Shown: positions 36,102 to 44,601 of the stretch, piece by piece
How positions within the stretch are numbered: the stretch's first letter is position 1
Layout of the letters: each line of letters starts with the position of its first letter
Origin: Planctomycetaceae bacterium
Lineage (GTDB): Bacteria > Planctomycetota > Planctomycetia > Planctomycetales > Planctomycetaceae
Assembly: GCA_041398785.1 (NCBI GenBank)
Contig: JAWKUA010000028.1
Span: 7,012-71,011 of the forward strand
DNA length: 64,000 nt
Direction of reading: 5' to 3'
Position numbers and translations under genes: made by a program
The notes under the pieces: model-generated
Seen by the model: only the letters and a program-made list of their open reading frames with translations
Database searches by the model: none
What the model was told of the DNA's origin: nothing

Positions 36102-36179
36102 TTTTGAACCAGGATTTTGAACCAGGATTTTGAACCAGGATTTTGAACCAGGATTTTGAACCGGGATTTTGAACCGGGA
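36102..36179. repeat. Six tandem copies of a 13-bp unit
   Basis: Six head-to-tail copies of TTTTGAACCAGGA (units 1-4) or TTTTGAACCGGGA (units 5-6), starting at 36102, 36115, 36128, 36141, 36154 and 36167. The array ends 18 bases before the ATG at 36198 and starts about 165 bases upstream of the divergent apgM start. It is not in a supported gene. It could be a slippage-generated array or a set of protein-binding sites. Confidence 0.95.
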
Positions 36180-36197
36180 TTCTTGAGACACTGCGCC

Positions 36198-36491
36198 ATG
36201 ACCGTCGACGATTTACTGACGTCTGCAACAAACGATCCGAATCCGCCCGAAGGTCTTTCCCCGGAATTGACCGCGTTGTGGCATGCGAAGGCCGACAACT
36301 GGGACACGGCTCACGGGATCGCCCAGGACATTGCGACACCCACCGGCTCCTGGATTCATGCGTTACTGCACCTGATTGAAGGCGACATCGGCAATGCCGG
36401 CTACTGGTTCCGAAGTGCCGGCAAACGGTCGCGGACCGTCGCGGAAATCGACGAACTGTGGCGGGAAATTGCAGCAGAACTGCTGCCGTGA
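36198..36491 (+). CDS. Small conserved hypothetical protein
   Basis: A 97-residue protein starting MTVDDLLTS at 36198, 18 bases after the tandem repeat; an ATG at 36156 inside the repeat was rejected. The segment WHAKADNWDTAHGIAQD...GSWIHALLHLIEGD.GNAGYWFRSAGK is the recognisable core of a widespread small protein of unknown function. The composition and conserved aromatic pattern support a real gene. It is probably cytoplasmic. Confidence 0.8.
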   Translation: MTVDDLLTSATNDPNPPEGLSPELTALWHAKADNWDTAHGIAQDIATPTGSWIHALLHLIEGDIGNAGYWFRSAGKRSRTVAEIDELWREIAAELLP

Positions 36492-36748
36492 TTCGCCATA
36501 AGACCGCGGTATTCGCCATGAGACCGCCGGCGGAGGCGTCAAAAACGCACGAAATGCCGCACACCGGCACGCGTCGCGCGAACTTGCGTCGACCCTGGTG
36601 CGTCCCGGACAGCAGGACACTCGACTTCGCGTCCTTTAACCGGACATTAACTTCCTCACTGGCACGCCATGAATTCAGCCGGTAGGGTATTGCACACTGA
36701 AAGACCAATCGGAACGGTGAGCCGGCAGCGCCGGTTTCACAAAGCGTG

Positions 36749-37360
36749 ATGGGAATCGGTACGGTGGTAACCTCAGTTCTTCAGAGACCGACACTTGTTC
36801 TGAACCGCAACTGGCAGCCGGTTGGCGTGGCCACGGTCGGTCGCTCCCTGATGAAGGTCTGGAACGAATCGGCTCGCATCGTCGATCCCGCTGACTTCAC
36901 GCAGTATTCGTGGGAAGACTGGGCACGGCTGCAGCCGAAGGATGAAGAACTCTTTATCCAGACGCCATGGCTGAAGCTGCGAGTTCCGGAAGTTGTCACG
37001 CTGACTCACTATGACCGGATGCCGGCCAACGTCGTGGCGTTCAGCCGTCGCAACGTCTTTAAGCGAGACAACTTCACGTGCCAGTATTGCGGTTGCCGTC
37101 CCGGCAGCGAGGAACTGACGATTGACCACGTCACTCCGCGTTCGCAGGGAGGAACATCAAGCTGGACGAACTGCGTGCTGGCGTGCGTTGACTGCAATCA
37201 TCGCAAGGCTGCACGCACTCCGGAACGAGCCGGCATGCCGCTGAAGAAGCGGCCGACTCGGCCAATCTGGAACCCCACATACGCTCGTCACGGAATTCGA
37301 CTGGAAAGCTGGTCGAAGTTTATCAGCGACGCGTACTGGAATCTGGAACTGGAAGAATGA
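36749..37360 (+). CDS. HNH endonuclease family protein
   Basis: About 203 residues. The first half has VLQRPTLVLNRNWQPVGV, seen in a widely distributed group of small HNH proteins. The HNH domain contains zinc-binding CQYCG (about residue 112) and CVDCN, with the catalytic core ELTIDHVTPRSQGGTSSWTNCVLAC. A GTG one codon before the ATG could also start. There is no restriction or phage gene nearby, so it is probably a chromosomal HNH protein of unknown physiological role. Its terminator-like hairpin lies at 37396-37430. Confidence 0.85.
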   Translation: MGIGTVVTSVLQRPTLVLNRNWQPVGVATVGRSLMKVWNESARIVDPADFTQYSWEDWARLQPKDEELFIQTPWLKLRVPEVVTLTHYDRMPANVVAFSRRNVFKRDNFTCQYCGCRPGSEELTIDHVTPRSQGGTSSWTNCVLACVDCNHRKAARTPERAGMPLKKRPTRPIWNPTYARHGIRLESWSKFISDAYWNLELEE

Positions 37361-37395
37361 CGCTGTCGCCGGCGAGCGACGCGTCGAACCACTGA

Positions 37396-37430
37396 GAAGC
37401 CCGGCGGCGATCGCGCTGCCGGGCTTCATT
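37396..37430 (+). terminator. Terminator hairpin between the HNH gene and hisG
   Basis: A 14-bp stem with one mismatch (37396-37409 with 37414-37427) and a 4-base loop, in GC-rich sequence, 35 bases after the HNH stop. It has only a short T tail, so it may act in both directions as hisG converges here. Confidence 0.6.
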
Positions 37431-37505
37431 CTGCGCGGATCCCGCGAGTTCCGGTTCCGCATGCCGCCAGTTCAGACACAGGCGATTCCGTGAAAACCAG
37501 CGCCG

Positions 37506-38384
37506 TCAGTCAATGATCTTGCTGATCGGAAACTCGACAATGCCCCGAGCTCCGCTGGCCTTCAATTGCGGGATTGCGGTGCGCACCAGCGTTTCGTCAA
37601 CAATGGTGCTGACCGCCACCCAGTCCGGATCCGACAGGTGCGAAACCGTGGGAGTCTGCAGTGCGGGCAGGCTGCTGACGACTGCCGCCAACTGATCCCG
37701 GTGTACGTTCATCATCAGCCCGACTTTGCCTTCCGCGTGCAGGCACGACTGCAGCATCAGCGCGATGTTTTCGATCTTGTTGCGAATCCAGTCGTCGGCA
37801 TAGCTGTTGTGGTTGGCGATAAAGCGTGTCGTGCTCTGAATTACCTCGTCCACAATCCGCAGATTGTTGGCTCGCAGCGAACTGCCGGTTTCTGTGACTT
37901 CCACGATCGCGTCCGCCAGTTTGGGTGGCTTGACTTCGGTGGCTCCCCACGAAAACTCCACCGACGCCGAAACGCCGTGCTTTTCCAGATAGGCTTTCGT
38001 CAGGCCCACGGCTTCCGTTGCGATGCGTTTTCCCTGAAGGTCCGTGACCGACTGAATCGGAGAATCTTCCGGAACGCACAATACCCACCGTACGGGACGC
38101 CGACTGACCTTGGAAAACCGGAGTTCGCAGACTTCATGCACGTCGGCCTGAGTTTCCAGCACCCAGTCGTGACCGGTGATCCCGGCGTCCAGAATTCCGT
38201 TGGCCACGTAGCGAGCCATTTCCTGGGCACGGATCAGCAGACATTCAATGTCGTCATCGTCGACCGTCGGAACATAGGACCGCGACGCGAATTTGATGTT
38301 GTAGCCGGCTCGGCGAAAGAGGTCGGCGGTCGATTCCTGCAGGCTGCCGGCCGGAATGCCCAGTTTTAGGATCTGTTTCGTCAT
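37506..38384 (-). CDS. hisG: ATP phosphoribosyltransferase, long form
   Basis: A 292-residue enzyme for the first step of histidine synthesis, joining ATP and PRPP. The periplasmic-binding-protein-like catalytic part includes LKLGIPAGSL, AGITGHDW and the PRPP-site IVEVTETGSSLRANNLRI, and the C-terminal 75 residues match the ACT-like histidine-sensing domain of the long form, which is feedback-inhibited and does not need HisZ. Downstream of hisI on the same strand (200-base gap), suggesting a partial his operon. Confidence 0.94.
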   Translation of the reverse strand: MTKQILKLGIPAGSLQESTADLFRRAGYNIKFASRSYVPTVDDDDIECLLIRAQEMARYVANGILDAGITGHDWVLETQADVHEVCELRFSKVSRRPVRWVLCVPEDSPIQSVTDLQGKRIATEAVGLTKAYLEKHGVSASVEFSWGATEVKPPKLADAIVEVTETGSSLRANNLRIVDEVIQSTTRFIANHNSYADDWIRNKIENIALMLQSCLHAEGKVGLMMNVHRDQLAAVVSSLPALQTPTVSHLSDPDWVAVSTIVDETLVRTAIPQLKASGARGIVEFPISKIID

Positions 38385-38584
38385 AAGAATCGCTGGTTGC
38401 AGTTACTGGATGCACATGAACACCGCCGCGGCCGCTGAATGCCCCGGCATCGGCCAGCTCCGGCGACATTCGTCTTCCGAAGAGGCGTCGTGTTATTTTT
38501 CGGATGGAAGTCAGACGGGGCTCAGCTTTCGTCCCTTCGCCGACCGGTCAGATGAATCGCGCAACACAAGCAGCTGCCATACAA

Positions 38585-38974
38585 CTAGCTGCCATAGACG
38601 TCAGCCGGGTCAAACACGCGATCACCTTCAACAGCGACATTACCCGTGGCAGGATCGACACGGCGAAAGAAACAGCTTCGATATCCTTCGTGGCAGGCGG
38701 CTCCGCCCACCTGATGAACTTTGACAAGCAGCGTATCAGCATCGCAGTCGAAGTAGATGGATTTCAGTTCCTGAACGTTGCCGCTTTCTTCACCTTTGCG
38801 CCAGAGTTTCCGCCGGCTGCGACTGTAGTAGCAGACGCGTTGAGTGCTGAGCGTTTCACGATACGCGGCTTCGTTCATCCACGCCATCATCAACACGTCG
38901 CCGGTCTCTGCGTCCTGAGCGATCGCGGGGATCAGTTCGGATTTCGAAAAATCAGGGCCGGAATGGGAGGTCAT
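38585..38974 (-). CDS. hisI: Phosphoribosyl-AMP cyclohydrolase
   Basis: A 129-residue metal-dependent hydrolase that opens the purine ring of phosphoribosyl-AMP, step three of histidine synthesis. Signatures are LMMAWMNEAAY, CYYSRSRRKLWRKGEESGN, the DCDADTLLV metal site and ACHEGYRSCFF. It is monofunctional: there is no HisE part. Start ATG at 38974. Upstream of hisG. Confidence 0.94.
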   Translation of the reverse strand: MTSHSGPDFSKSELIPAIAQDAETGDVLMMAWMNEAAYRETLSTQRVCYYSRSRRKLWRKGEESGNVQELKSIYFDCDADTLLVKVHQVGGAACHEGYRSCFFRRVDPATGNVAVEGDRVFDPADVYGS

Positions 38975-39387
38975 CGAAGAACTCGGTTGATGAGATTTCA
39001 GCGGCAGCCAGGCAGCGCTTTCGGGTGACGGAAGGACGACCTTCGCGGGTACGGGCCGACTCAGGAAAGCCGCACAGCGTAGCAGCCCGGCGGGGTTCTC
39101 TCCAGCGCGGCGAGGCGATCCCTTACCGATTCCTAAGAGCTTTCGCAGTCACGCTTTGCAGCTCACGCTGAGCCTGTGATTCGTCGATTTCCGCATGCCG
39201 TTTTCTATGCGAAACCGACAGGTTGCCGGTGTTGAGAACCGCTATTTTGTCGGACCAATATACTTGCGGACACTTGTCCCGACCCTATCATCCGCAGCTT
39301 CCCTTGAATCGCCGCTGACATCGGAGCGGCAGTTTCCAAAGGCAGCCGTACGAAATCTCGAAGTGGAATCCCGGAAAGTCCAGGTTA
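38975..39387. other. Spacer between hisI and cysC
   Basis: About 410 bases separating divergent genes. No coding signal convinced me; a 78-codon open frame at 39195-39431 overlaps cysC and has no family features. A weak promoter-like element is listed separately. Confidence 0.5.
39264..39291 (+). promoter_or_regulatory. Possible sigma-70-type promoter for cysC
   Basis: TTGCGG (39264-39269) and TATCAT (39286-39291) with a 16-base spacer, about 97 bases upstream of the cysC ATG. Only partial matches to consensus. Confidence 0.25.
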
Positions 39388-39999
39388 ATGGCGGAACAAA
39401 AAGCAACCAACGTCACATGGCACGATCATAGCGTGACGCGCGAAGAGCGGCAGAAGCTGAATCGCCACAAAGGCGTTGTGTTGTGGTTCACGGGTCTGAG
39501 CGGCTGTGGAAAAAGTACGGTGGCAAATGCCGTCGACCGGATGCTGCACGACGCCGGCCGGCACACCTTTGTGCTCGACGGTGACAACATTCGCATGGGC
39601 CTGAACAAGAATCTCGGGTTCTCGCCCGAAGACCGCGTCGAAAATATCCGCCGGATCGGTGAAGTCGCGAAGCTGTTCGCCGACAGCGGCGTGATTGTGT
39701 CGACGGCGTTCATTTCGCCCTACCGCGAAGATCGCGACAAAGTGCGAGCCCTGCTTCCCCAGGGAGAGTTTCTGGAAGTCTACGTGAAAGCCAGTCTGGA
39801 AACGTGCGAAAGTCGCGACCCGAAAGGCCTGTACAAGAAGGCCCGCGCCGGTGAGATCAAGGGGTTCACCGGAATCGATGCGCCGTACGAAGAGCCCACC
39901 GCTGCGGAGATCACGCTGGATTCTGACAGCAAGGGGATTGAAGAGCTGGCGAACGAAGTCATTGCACACCTGAACAAGAACGGATATCTGTCGGCATAG
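39388..39999 (+). CDS. cysC: Adenylylsulfate kinase
   Basis: A 203-residue kinase phosphorylating APS to PAPS. Walker A GLSGCGKST is at residues 36-44; DGDNIRMGLN, FSPEDRVENIRRIGEVAKLF, STAFISPYREDR and the C-terminal GLYKKARAGEIKGFTGIDAPYE segment are characteristic. PAPS feeds sulfation or assimilatory sulfate reduction; no ATP sulfurylase or PAPS reductase lies beside it, so which route is used is not shown. Confidence 0.95.
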   Translation: MAEQKATNVTWHDHSVTREERQKLNRHKGVVLWFTGLSGCGKSTVANAVDRMLHDAGRHTFVLDGDNIRMGLNKNLGFSPEDRVENIRRIGEVAKLFADSGVIVSTAFISPYREDRDKVRALLPQGEFLEVYVKASLETCESRDPKGLYKKARAGEIKGFTGIDAPYEEPTAAEITLDSDSKGIEELANEVIAHLNKNGYLSA

Positions 40000-40502
40000 A
40001 AGCTGAGAGTTCTGAGTTGTTGTATCCTGACTGGTGCCAACGGATGTGATGTTGACCGTGAATTAAGGATTGATCGACCCGGTTCTGACGCAGGCGGAGT
40101 TTGTCACCGCGACGGTCATCAGTCACAAAACGGATGACGAAGCACCCGAAATCACCGTTCAACCGAAACCCTTCCCCGGGCTGCGGCCCGTTTTCCCGGC
40201 AGCGATGATGCTGCTTTCCCGGTCGACGAAAGAATCGCAACCGGTCAGCCCTCCGCAATCGGCGCGTTGACCACATTCACTCACGCGGACACGTCCTGTG
40301 TCCCAACCCGCGGGCCAGTTTCCAATGCCAGGCCGCTGCTTCTGCAGTGCCTGTGACATTGCCTGACGTTTTCCTGACTGCAATGGATGCTTCGAAGCAC
40401 GGATCGTTTCGAATCTGTATCAGCCTGAGGTCTGCGGGCTCCCTGCCCGGATGGAGTCGCTGTCGGGGAGTCGCTGTTTGAAAACAGGAAAGGAAGCATT
40501 CG
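40000..40502. other. Spacer between cysC and the thioredoxin-like gene
   Basis: About 500 bases. Short frames exist on both strands but none shows a family motif, a ribosome site or a sensible length; I treat it as non-coding. Nothing further recognised. Confidence 0.5.
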
Positions 40503-41465
40503 ATGTCTGCGGTGTCCGTGACAGCGATCGTTTGTGTTTGTTTTCTCGGCCCGGTGCCCGGTTCTGAAACCACCGGCGACAACAAAGGGCTGGCGGCTCC
40601 CGTCGGAATGACGGCCGGATCTCCCGGCGGCGAATGGCAGCATTCGCTGGAAGAAGCCCGGGCACTTGCCGAACAGTACCAGTTGCCGCTGCTTCTGCAT
40701 TTCGAAGCGACCTGGTGCGGGCCGTGTCGCAAGATGGAAAGCGACGTGCTGAATCAGCCGCAGGTCGCCTATCTGCTCGGCACGAAAGTCGTTGGAGTTC
40801 GAATTGACGCGGACCGCAATCCCGAACTGATTTCCCGCTTCGCCATCCGGACTTTGCCGACGGAACTCGTCATCCGGCCGGATGGCAGTCAGAGCCCGCT
40901 GCAGACCGGAGCACTCTCGCTCAGCAGCTACATCGCTCGCCTGGAACGCCTTGCCGAAAGAACCGGCGACGGTCGGTCGCAGGTTGCTTTGAACCAATCC
41001 GGGGCAAACGCCGGTGACGGTTCAGAATCGGGTCGCGAAACGACGCGGAGTTGCCTGATCGTCGAACACGACGGAAAGATGGTGGGACTCGGCGGATACT
41101 CCCCCGTTGCTCTGTGTCAGTCACGCGAATGGCGCAAGGGCAGCGAAGAATTCGTTGTCAACCACGAAGGCGTCGACTACTTCCTGCAGTCAGAAGAAGA
41201 AGTCGCGTTGTTTCAGAAGGACGCCTATCGGTTCATTCCGCGGCTGCACGGCTGTGACCTGGTGGAACTCTTCAGCGAAAACCGTGCGACCATCGGAGCC
41301 ATTGAATATGGGGCCGTCTACGATGGCCAGTTATTCTTTTTTGCGAGTCTGGAAAACAAAACGCGATTTCAGCGTGACCCGTCGTGGTACCTGGACGTGA
41401 CGGCTGACGGCTGTCCCGACAATGCGGACGCTTTTCCGTTTCTGCATTCATCCGGCTACGAATAG
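40503..41465 (+). CDS. Thioredoxin-domain protein fused to two YHS-like domains
   Basis: A 320-residue protein. Start ATG at 40503 has AGGAAG about 7 bases upstream. The first 20 residues look like a signal sequence (VTAIVCVCFLGPVPG), so it is likely exported. The thioredoxin domain (about 45-155) has WCGPC (Cys72, Cys75) and the cis-Pro in RTLPTELV. The C-terminal part contains two units, GYSPVALCQ...YFLQSEEEVALFQKDAYRFIP and AIEYGAVYDGQLFFFASLENKTRFQRDPSWY, which match the YHS pattern of a small metal-handling domain. A role in metal or redox handling in the periplasm is inference. Confidence 0.85.
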   Translation: MSAVSVTAIVCVCFLGPVPGSETTGDNKGLAAPVGMTAGSPGGEWQHSLEEARALAEQYQLPLLLHFEATWCGPCRKMESDVLNQPQVAYLLGTKVVGVRIDADRNPELISRFAIRTLPTELVIRPDGSQSPLQTGALSLSSYIARLERLAERTGDGRSQVALNQSGANAGDGSESGRETTRSCLIVEHDGKMVGLGGYSPVALCQSREWRKGSEEFVVNHEGVDYFLQSEEEVALFQKDAYRFIPRLHGCDLVELFSENRATIGAIEYGAVYDGQLFFFASLENKTRFQRDPSWYLDVTADGCPDNADAFPFLHSSGYE

Positions 41466-41547
41466 CACGCTGCAGAAACTGTGACAGTCGGTCTGCGGGA
41501 CCTGTCGTGCGGAAAGCTGGCGTCTGAAGCGTCAGTGGCCGCTTCCG

Positions 41548-42948
41548 TCAGGGCTCATCCGACTCAAGGCCCAGCGTTCTTAACCGCCGATAAAGTTTCG
41601 GGCGAGTCAGTCCCAGCCGGCGAGCGGCTTCGGCTTTGTTGCCGTTGCAGATCTCCAGCGTGCGCTGCAGGACTTCCGATTCGAAGCGAATCAGGATTTC
41701 TTCCAGCGATCGGGCAGCCACGGGCGCAGCGGGCGGGTGTCGCTGAGCTTCCATGCCGACGCGAAATGTGAACGGCAGATCCGAGACTTCCAGTCGTTCT
41801 CCGAAACAGGTCTGGCACGCCTCATAGATGACCTGTTTGAGTTCCCTGACGTTGCCGGGCCAGCGGTAGGCGGTCAGTTCGGCAGCGGCCGTTTCGCTGA
41901 TCGATTCGGCCGACGTGTTGTGCAGTCTGTGGCAATTCTCGACGAAATGCTGAGCCAGCAGCAGCACGTCCGACCCGCGCGCGTGCAGCGAAGGCAGGAC
42001 GATCTCCACCGTGGACAGCAGTTGCCGGAACTCGGGAAGAATCCAGCCTTCCTGCTCCGGCTGCAACAGCGGAACTTCGGAGGTCGCGGCCAGCCGAATC
42101 GACGCGGCTTCCGTGTGAAGATTCTCCAGCAGCCAGTGCTGGACTTCTCGCGGCATCCGATCGGCATCAACGAACAGCACCGTGCCGACCGGATGGTGAG
42201 CCGCACCGGCATCCGCGGTGCGGCGTTTGCCAAGTTGTCGCAGCGCGGTAAACAACTGCTCGGACGAAAGCAGCCGGCAATGCAGGGGTACGATGGCATC
42301 TTCCATATGCCGGCCCGCCACATGAATCGTCTTTGCCAGGTGTCGGCGACCACTGCCCGGTGGACCGATAATCGTGAATCCGCAGTCGGCGTCCTTCAGC
42401 AGGTGAGCCTGTTCGATGGCTCGCTGCATTGCCGGATCGCGGCCGAGAACAGAAGTTATCCCGAATCGGTTTCGGAAGTCGAGACGCAGTGCGGTGATCT
42501 CCGCGTGCAGCGACTGGCTGAGCTGCCGGGACGTGATCGTGTCTGCGGAATCGGCCGGCTGCACACTACTAAAGACGATGACTCGGCTGACAACGCCCTC
42601 TTCGTCTTCTACGGGAAGGTGGCAGATGCGAGTCTGAATCGTGCCGCGGCCCGCCAGCGGAAGTATGGCGTCGGCGAAGTGAATGTGTCCCTGCAGAACA
42701 GCGGCGGGCGGAGCGATCGCCGATGTCAGCAGATCGATCGGCTTCGCGTCCGGGGCAACGGCGAGTTCACAGACCAACCCTTCGACTTTCTCCGGCGGCC
42801 ATTGCGTCTGCTGCTGCATTCCGGGGCTGAAGAACCGCACGCGACGGTCCGCATCCAGCACGCACACCGCTGACGCGGAGTTTGCCAGAATCGCATCAAC
42901 CAGATTTCTGCGGCGACGAGTTTTCACAATCGTTTCACTGACCTTCAC
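41548..42948 (-). CDS. PAS-AAA+-Fis regulator resembling a sigma-54 activator but lacking GAFTGA
   Basis: About 466 residues from a GTG at 42948. N-terminal PAS-like domain (VDAILANSASAVCVLDADRRVRFFSPGM), central AAA+ domain of the sigma-54 interaction type (GPPGSGRRHLAK in place of Walker A, GTVLFVDAD Walker B, and the arginine-finger region) with YRWPGNVRELKQV, and a C-terminal Fis helix-turn-helix (GNKAEAARRLGLTRPKLYRRL). The GAFTGA loop that contacts sigma-54 is absent, and the Walker A lysine is Arg. It may be a DNA-binding regulator that no longer activates sigma-54. It is 48 bases downstream of the small membrane protein gene on the same strand. Confidence 0.85.
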   Translation of the reverse strand: MKVSETIVKTRRRRNLVDAILANSASAVCVLDADRRVRFFSPGMQQQTQWPPEKVEGLVCELAVAPDAKPIDLLTSAIAPPAAVLQGHIHFADAILPLAGRGTIQTRICHLPVEDEEGVVSRVIVFSSVQPADSADTITSRQLSQSLHAEITALRLDFRNRFGITSVLGRDPAMQRAIEQAHLLKDADCGFTIIGPPGSGRRHLAKTIHVAGRHMEDAIVPLHCRLLSSEQLFTALRQLGKRRTADAGAAHHPVGTVLFVDADRMPREVQHWLLENLHTEAASIRLAATSEVPLLQPEQEGWILPEFRQLLSTVEIVLPSLHARGSDVLLLAQHFVENCHRLHNTSAESISETAAAELTAYRWPGNVRELKQVIYEACQTCFGERLEVSDLPFTFRVGMEAQRHPPAAPVAARSLEEILIRFESEVLQRTLEICNGNKAEAARRLGLTRPKLYRRLRTLGLESDEP

Positions 42949-42996
42949 GCGGCACCGCAGACGACAACAGCGGACTGGGAATCGCCCGCACGCAAA

Positions 42997-43335
42997 TCAG
43001 CCCCGCAACAAACGGCGCGAAGGCAGCACACAGATCAGCGGCAGCGTCACGGCAGCCAGCAGGAATCCGCCGCTCAGAACCCGCGCGCGGCTGCGCAGTT
43101 CTGTTTCCTCATTGAAAGACTCACCAACCAGCGCGTCCGTCCCGCAGGCGACGCCGCTGACGCAGATTCCAATCGCCAGCGCGGGCAGAGCGAACACAAT
43201 CCCGAAGTCCACCAGAAACCATGATGCGGAGACCGCGACAAATCCGGCTGCCAGAAACGGAATCAGCAACAGCGTGTATCCGGTGTCCGGACTGATGCGA
43301 TGAAACAAAGCCGCAGCCGACCGGCAGACCGACAA
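42997..43335 (-). CDS. Small membrane protein
   Basis: About 112 residues with three hydrophobic segments (TLLLIPFLAAGFVAV, FGIVFALPALAIGICVSG, GGFLLAAVTLPLICVLP). The start is a TTG at 43335 in this reading, with no clear ribosome site, so the N terminus is uncertain. It begins six bases after the stop of the larger membrane protein gene and precedes the regulator, forming a probable three-gene unit. No family recognised. Confidence 0.6.
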   Translation of the reverse strand: MSVCRSAAALFHRISPDTGYTLLLIPFLAAGFVAVSASWFLVDFGIVFALPALAIGICVSGVACGTDALVGESFNEETELRSRARVLSGGFLLAAVTLPLICVLPSRRLLRG

Positions 43336-43341
43336 ACAGGG

Positions 43342-44409
43342 CTACCGGCACACCAGCGGACTGGTCGTCAGTGTGCAGCGAAACAGCGATTCAAACAGCA
43401 CACCCCACAGCACCAGGTTCCCGGTCGCGGCGATGCAGCATCCCAGCCAGAACGGCATTGGTCGAACCACCTTTGTGCCGCAGCAGGATTGTTCCTCGCA
43501 GTCGGTCGTCTCGTGCGTCCCGTTGCCCGCACTCGCGGCGCAGGAATCCGACGAAGACGCGACCGGCGCAAGTCCCTGCTTCAGCAACCCCGACACAATT
43601 GTCCGCGGAAGTTCGCCGCGCAGTCGGGAGATTCGCCCTGCCAGCAGCAACGCGGCGATTCCGATCACTCCCATCGCCAGCAGGGCACCAAATTCGTACT
43701 TCTCTTCCTTAGTCTGTGCCGCTGCTTCCGCAGCGGGATCCTCGATGTCCATAGCGGGTGACAGGGAGTCCCCGGGCCATTTCAGATCCGCGTCCCAGCC
43801 AGGCAGAACGCACGACACGATACCGGCAATTGCGGCGGCGATGAAGAAGCTGAGATTCAGCCGGTGCATTCCGTGCCAGCGATCGGTGTTCGACAGTGAG
43901 GCTTTCATTAACTCCCCGGCTGCCGACCAGCGACCGACGATACCCACACCAAAAACCAGCAGGCCGATTCCGAAGACCGCGACGTAATGCGCCAATGGGA
44001 CAGTCAGTGCTCCGACCGCTATGCAGAGGGTTGCGAAGAGCCAGACTTTTTGATGCCGCCGGACGGCTTCGTCAATCGAAGAATCGTCCGGCGCGTCGGC
44101 ATCCGTCCGATGACGTTTTCGAGGGCCGAAGGGATAGTTCACCAGATGCTGCTGCAGAAAGATGCCGACTGCCATTTCCAGCAGCAGCGGCATCGCAATC
44201 GGGCCCGTGAATGTTCGTGTCTGGTTCCCCGGAAGCACCGTCGAAATGACACCGACCCATAGCGCCAGAGGAAGGATGGCCGCGAAGCCTTCCAGAGCCC
44301 GACTGGCGATTCCCAGGCGGATCATCGCCGGGCGCGTGGTGCCGCCGTCGGCGCGCTTTACCTGATCGGTCATTGACGCTCTGAATTCTGAGTCGACAGC
44401 GTCGATCAT
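43342..44409 (-). CDS. Polytopic membrane protein of unknown function
   Basis: About 355 residues with some seven or eight membrane segments (ALEGFAAILPLALWVGVIS, FATLCIAVGALTVPLAHYVAVFGIGLLVFGV, LNLSFFIAAAIAGIVS, FGALLAMGVIGIAALLLAG, MPFWLGCCIAATGNLVLWGVLF). A cysteine-rich loop (SCAASAGN...CEEQSCCGT) sits before the last segments. Another start is the Met 12 codons in (44373). It heads the unit with the small membrane protein and the PAS-AAA+-Fis protein. Not recognised. Confidence 0.7.
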   Translation of the reverse strand: MIDAVDSEFRASMTDQVKRADGGTTRPAMIRLGIASRALEGFAAILPLALWVGVISTVLPGNQTRTFTGPIAMPLLLEMAVGIFLQQHLVNYPFGPRKRHRTDADAPDDSSIDEAVRRHQKVWLFATLCIAVGALTVPLAHYVAVFGIGLLVFGVGIVGRWSAAGELMKASLSNTDRWHGMHRLNLSFFIAAAIAGIVSCVLPGWDADLKWPGDSLSPAMDIEDPAAEAAAQTKEEKYEFGALLAMGVIGIAALLLAGRISRLRGELPRTIVSGLLKQGLAPVASSSDSCAASAGNGTHETTDCEEQSCCGTKVVRPMPFWLGCCIAATGNLVLWGVLFESLFRCTLTTSPLVCR

Positions 44410-44601
44410 GGGCGGCTTCCGTCCGGCAATCCTGCGAAGGTGCGATCATACGACAACGGGCTTCGGCGGACGAGTGGTCGGTCAGCCGTGATTCGACGAA
44501 TGCAGATCCGCGCCGGATGTTCTCCCTGGTACGATTCGCTCACCATGGGCTGGATTCTTCGGGAGCGTCCGGGCTTCCGACGGAGTCGATCGTGCCGTGC
44601 G

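Noticed and set aside
36102..36179. Tandem array as a CRISPR
   Set aside because: The units are contiguous 13-mers without spacers, and no cas genes are present.
34724..36307. A 527-residue N-terminally extended phosphoglycerate mutase
   Set aside because: The extra 124 residues include the translated 13-bp repeat (repeating NPGSKSWFKILVQ) and have no family similarity; the ATG at 35935 gives the normal ApgM start.
36749..37360. HNH protein as a restriction or homing endonuclease
   Set aside because: No methyltransferase, intron or phage gene nearby; the protein belongs to a widely spread chromosomal group.
40070..40276. Short frames on both strands in the cysC downstream gap
   Set aside because: No ribosome site, no conserved motif, and composition like other GC-rich shadows.
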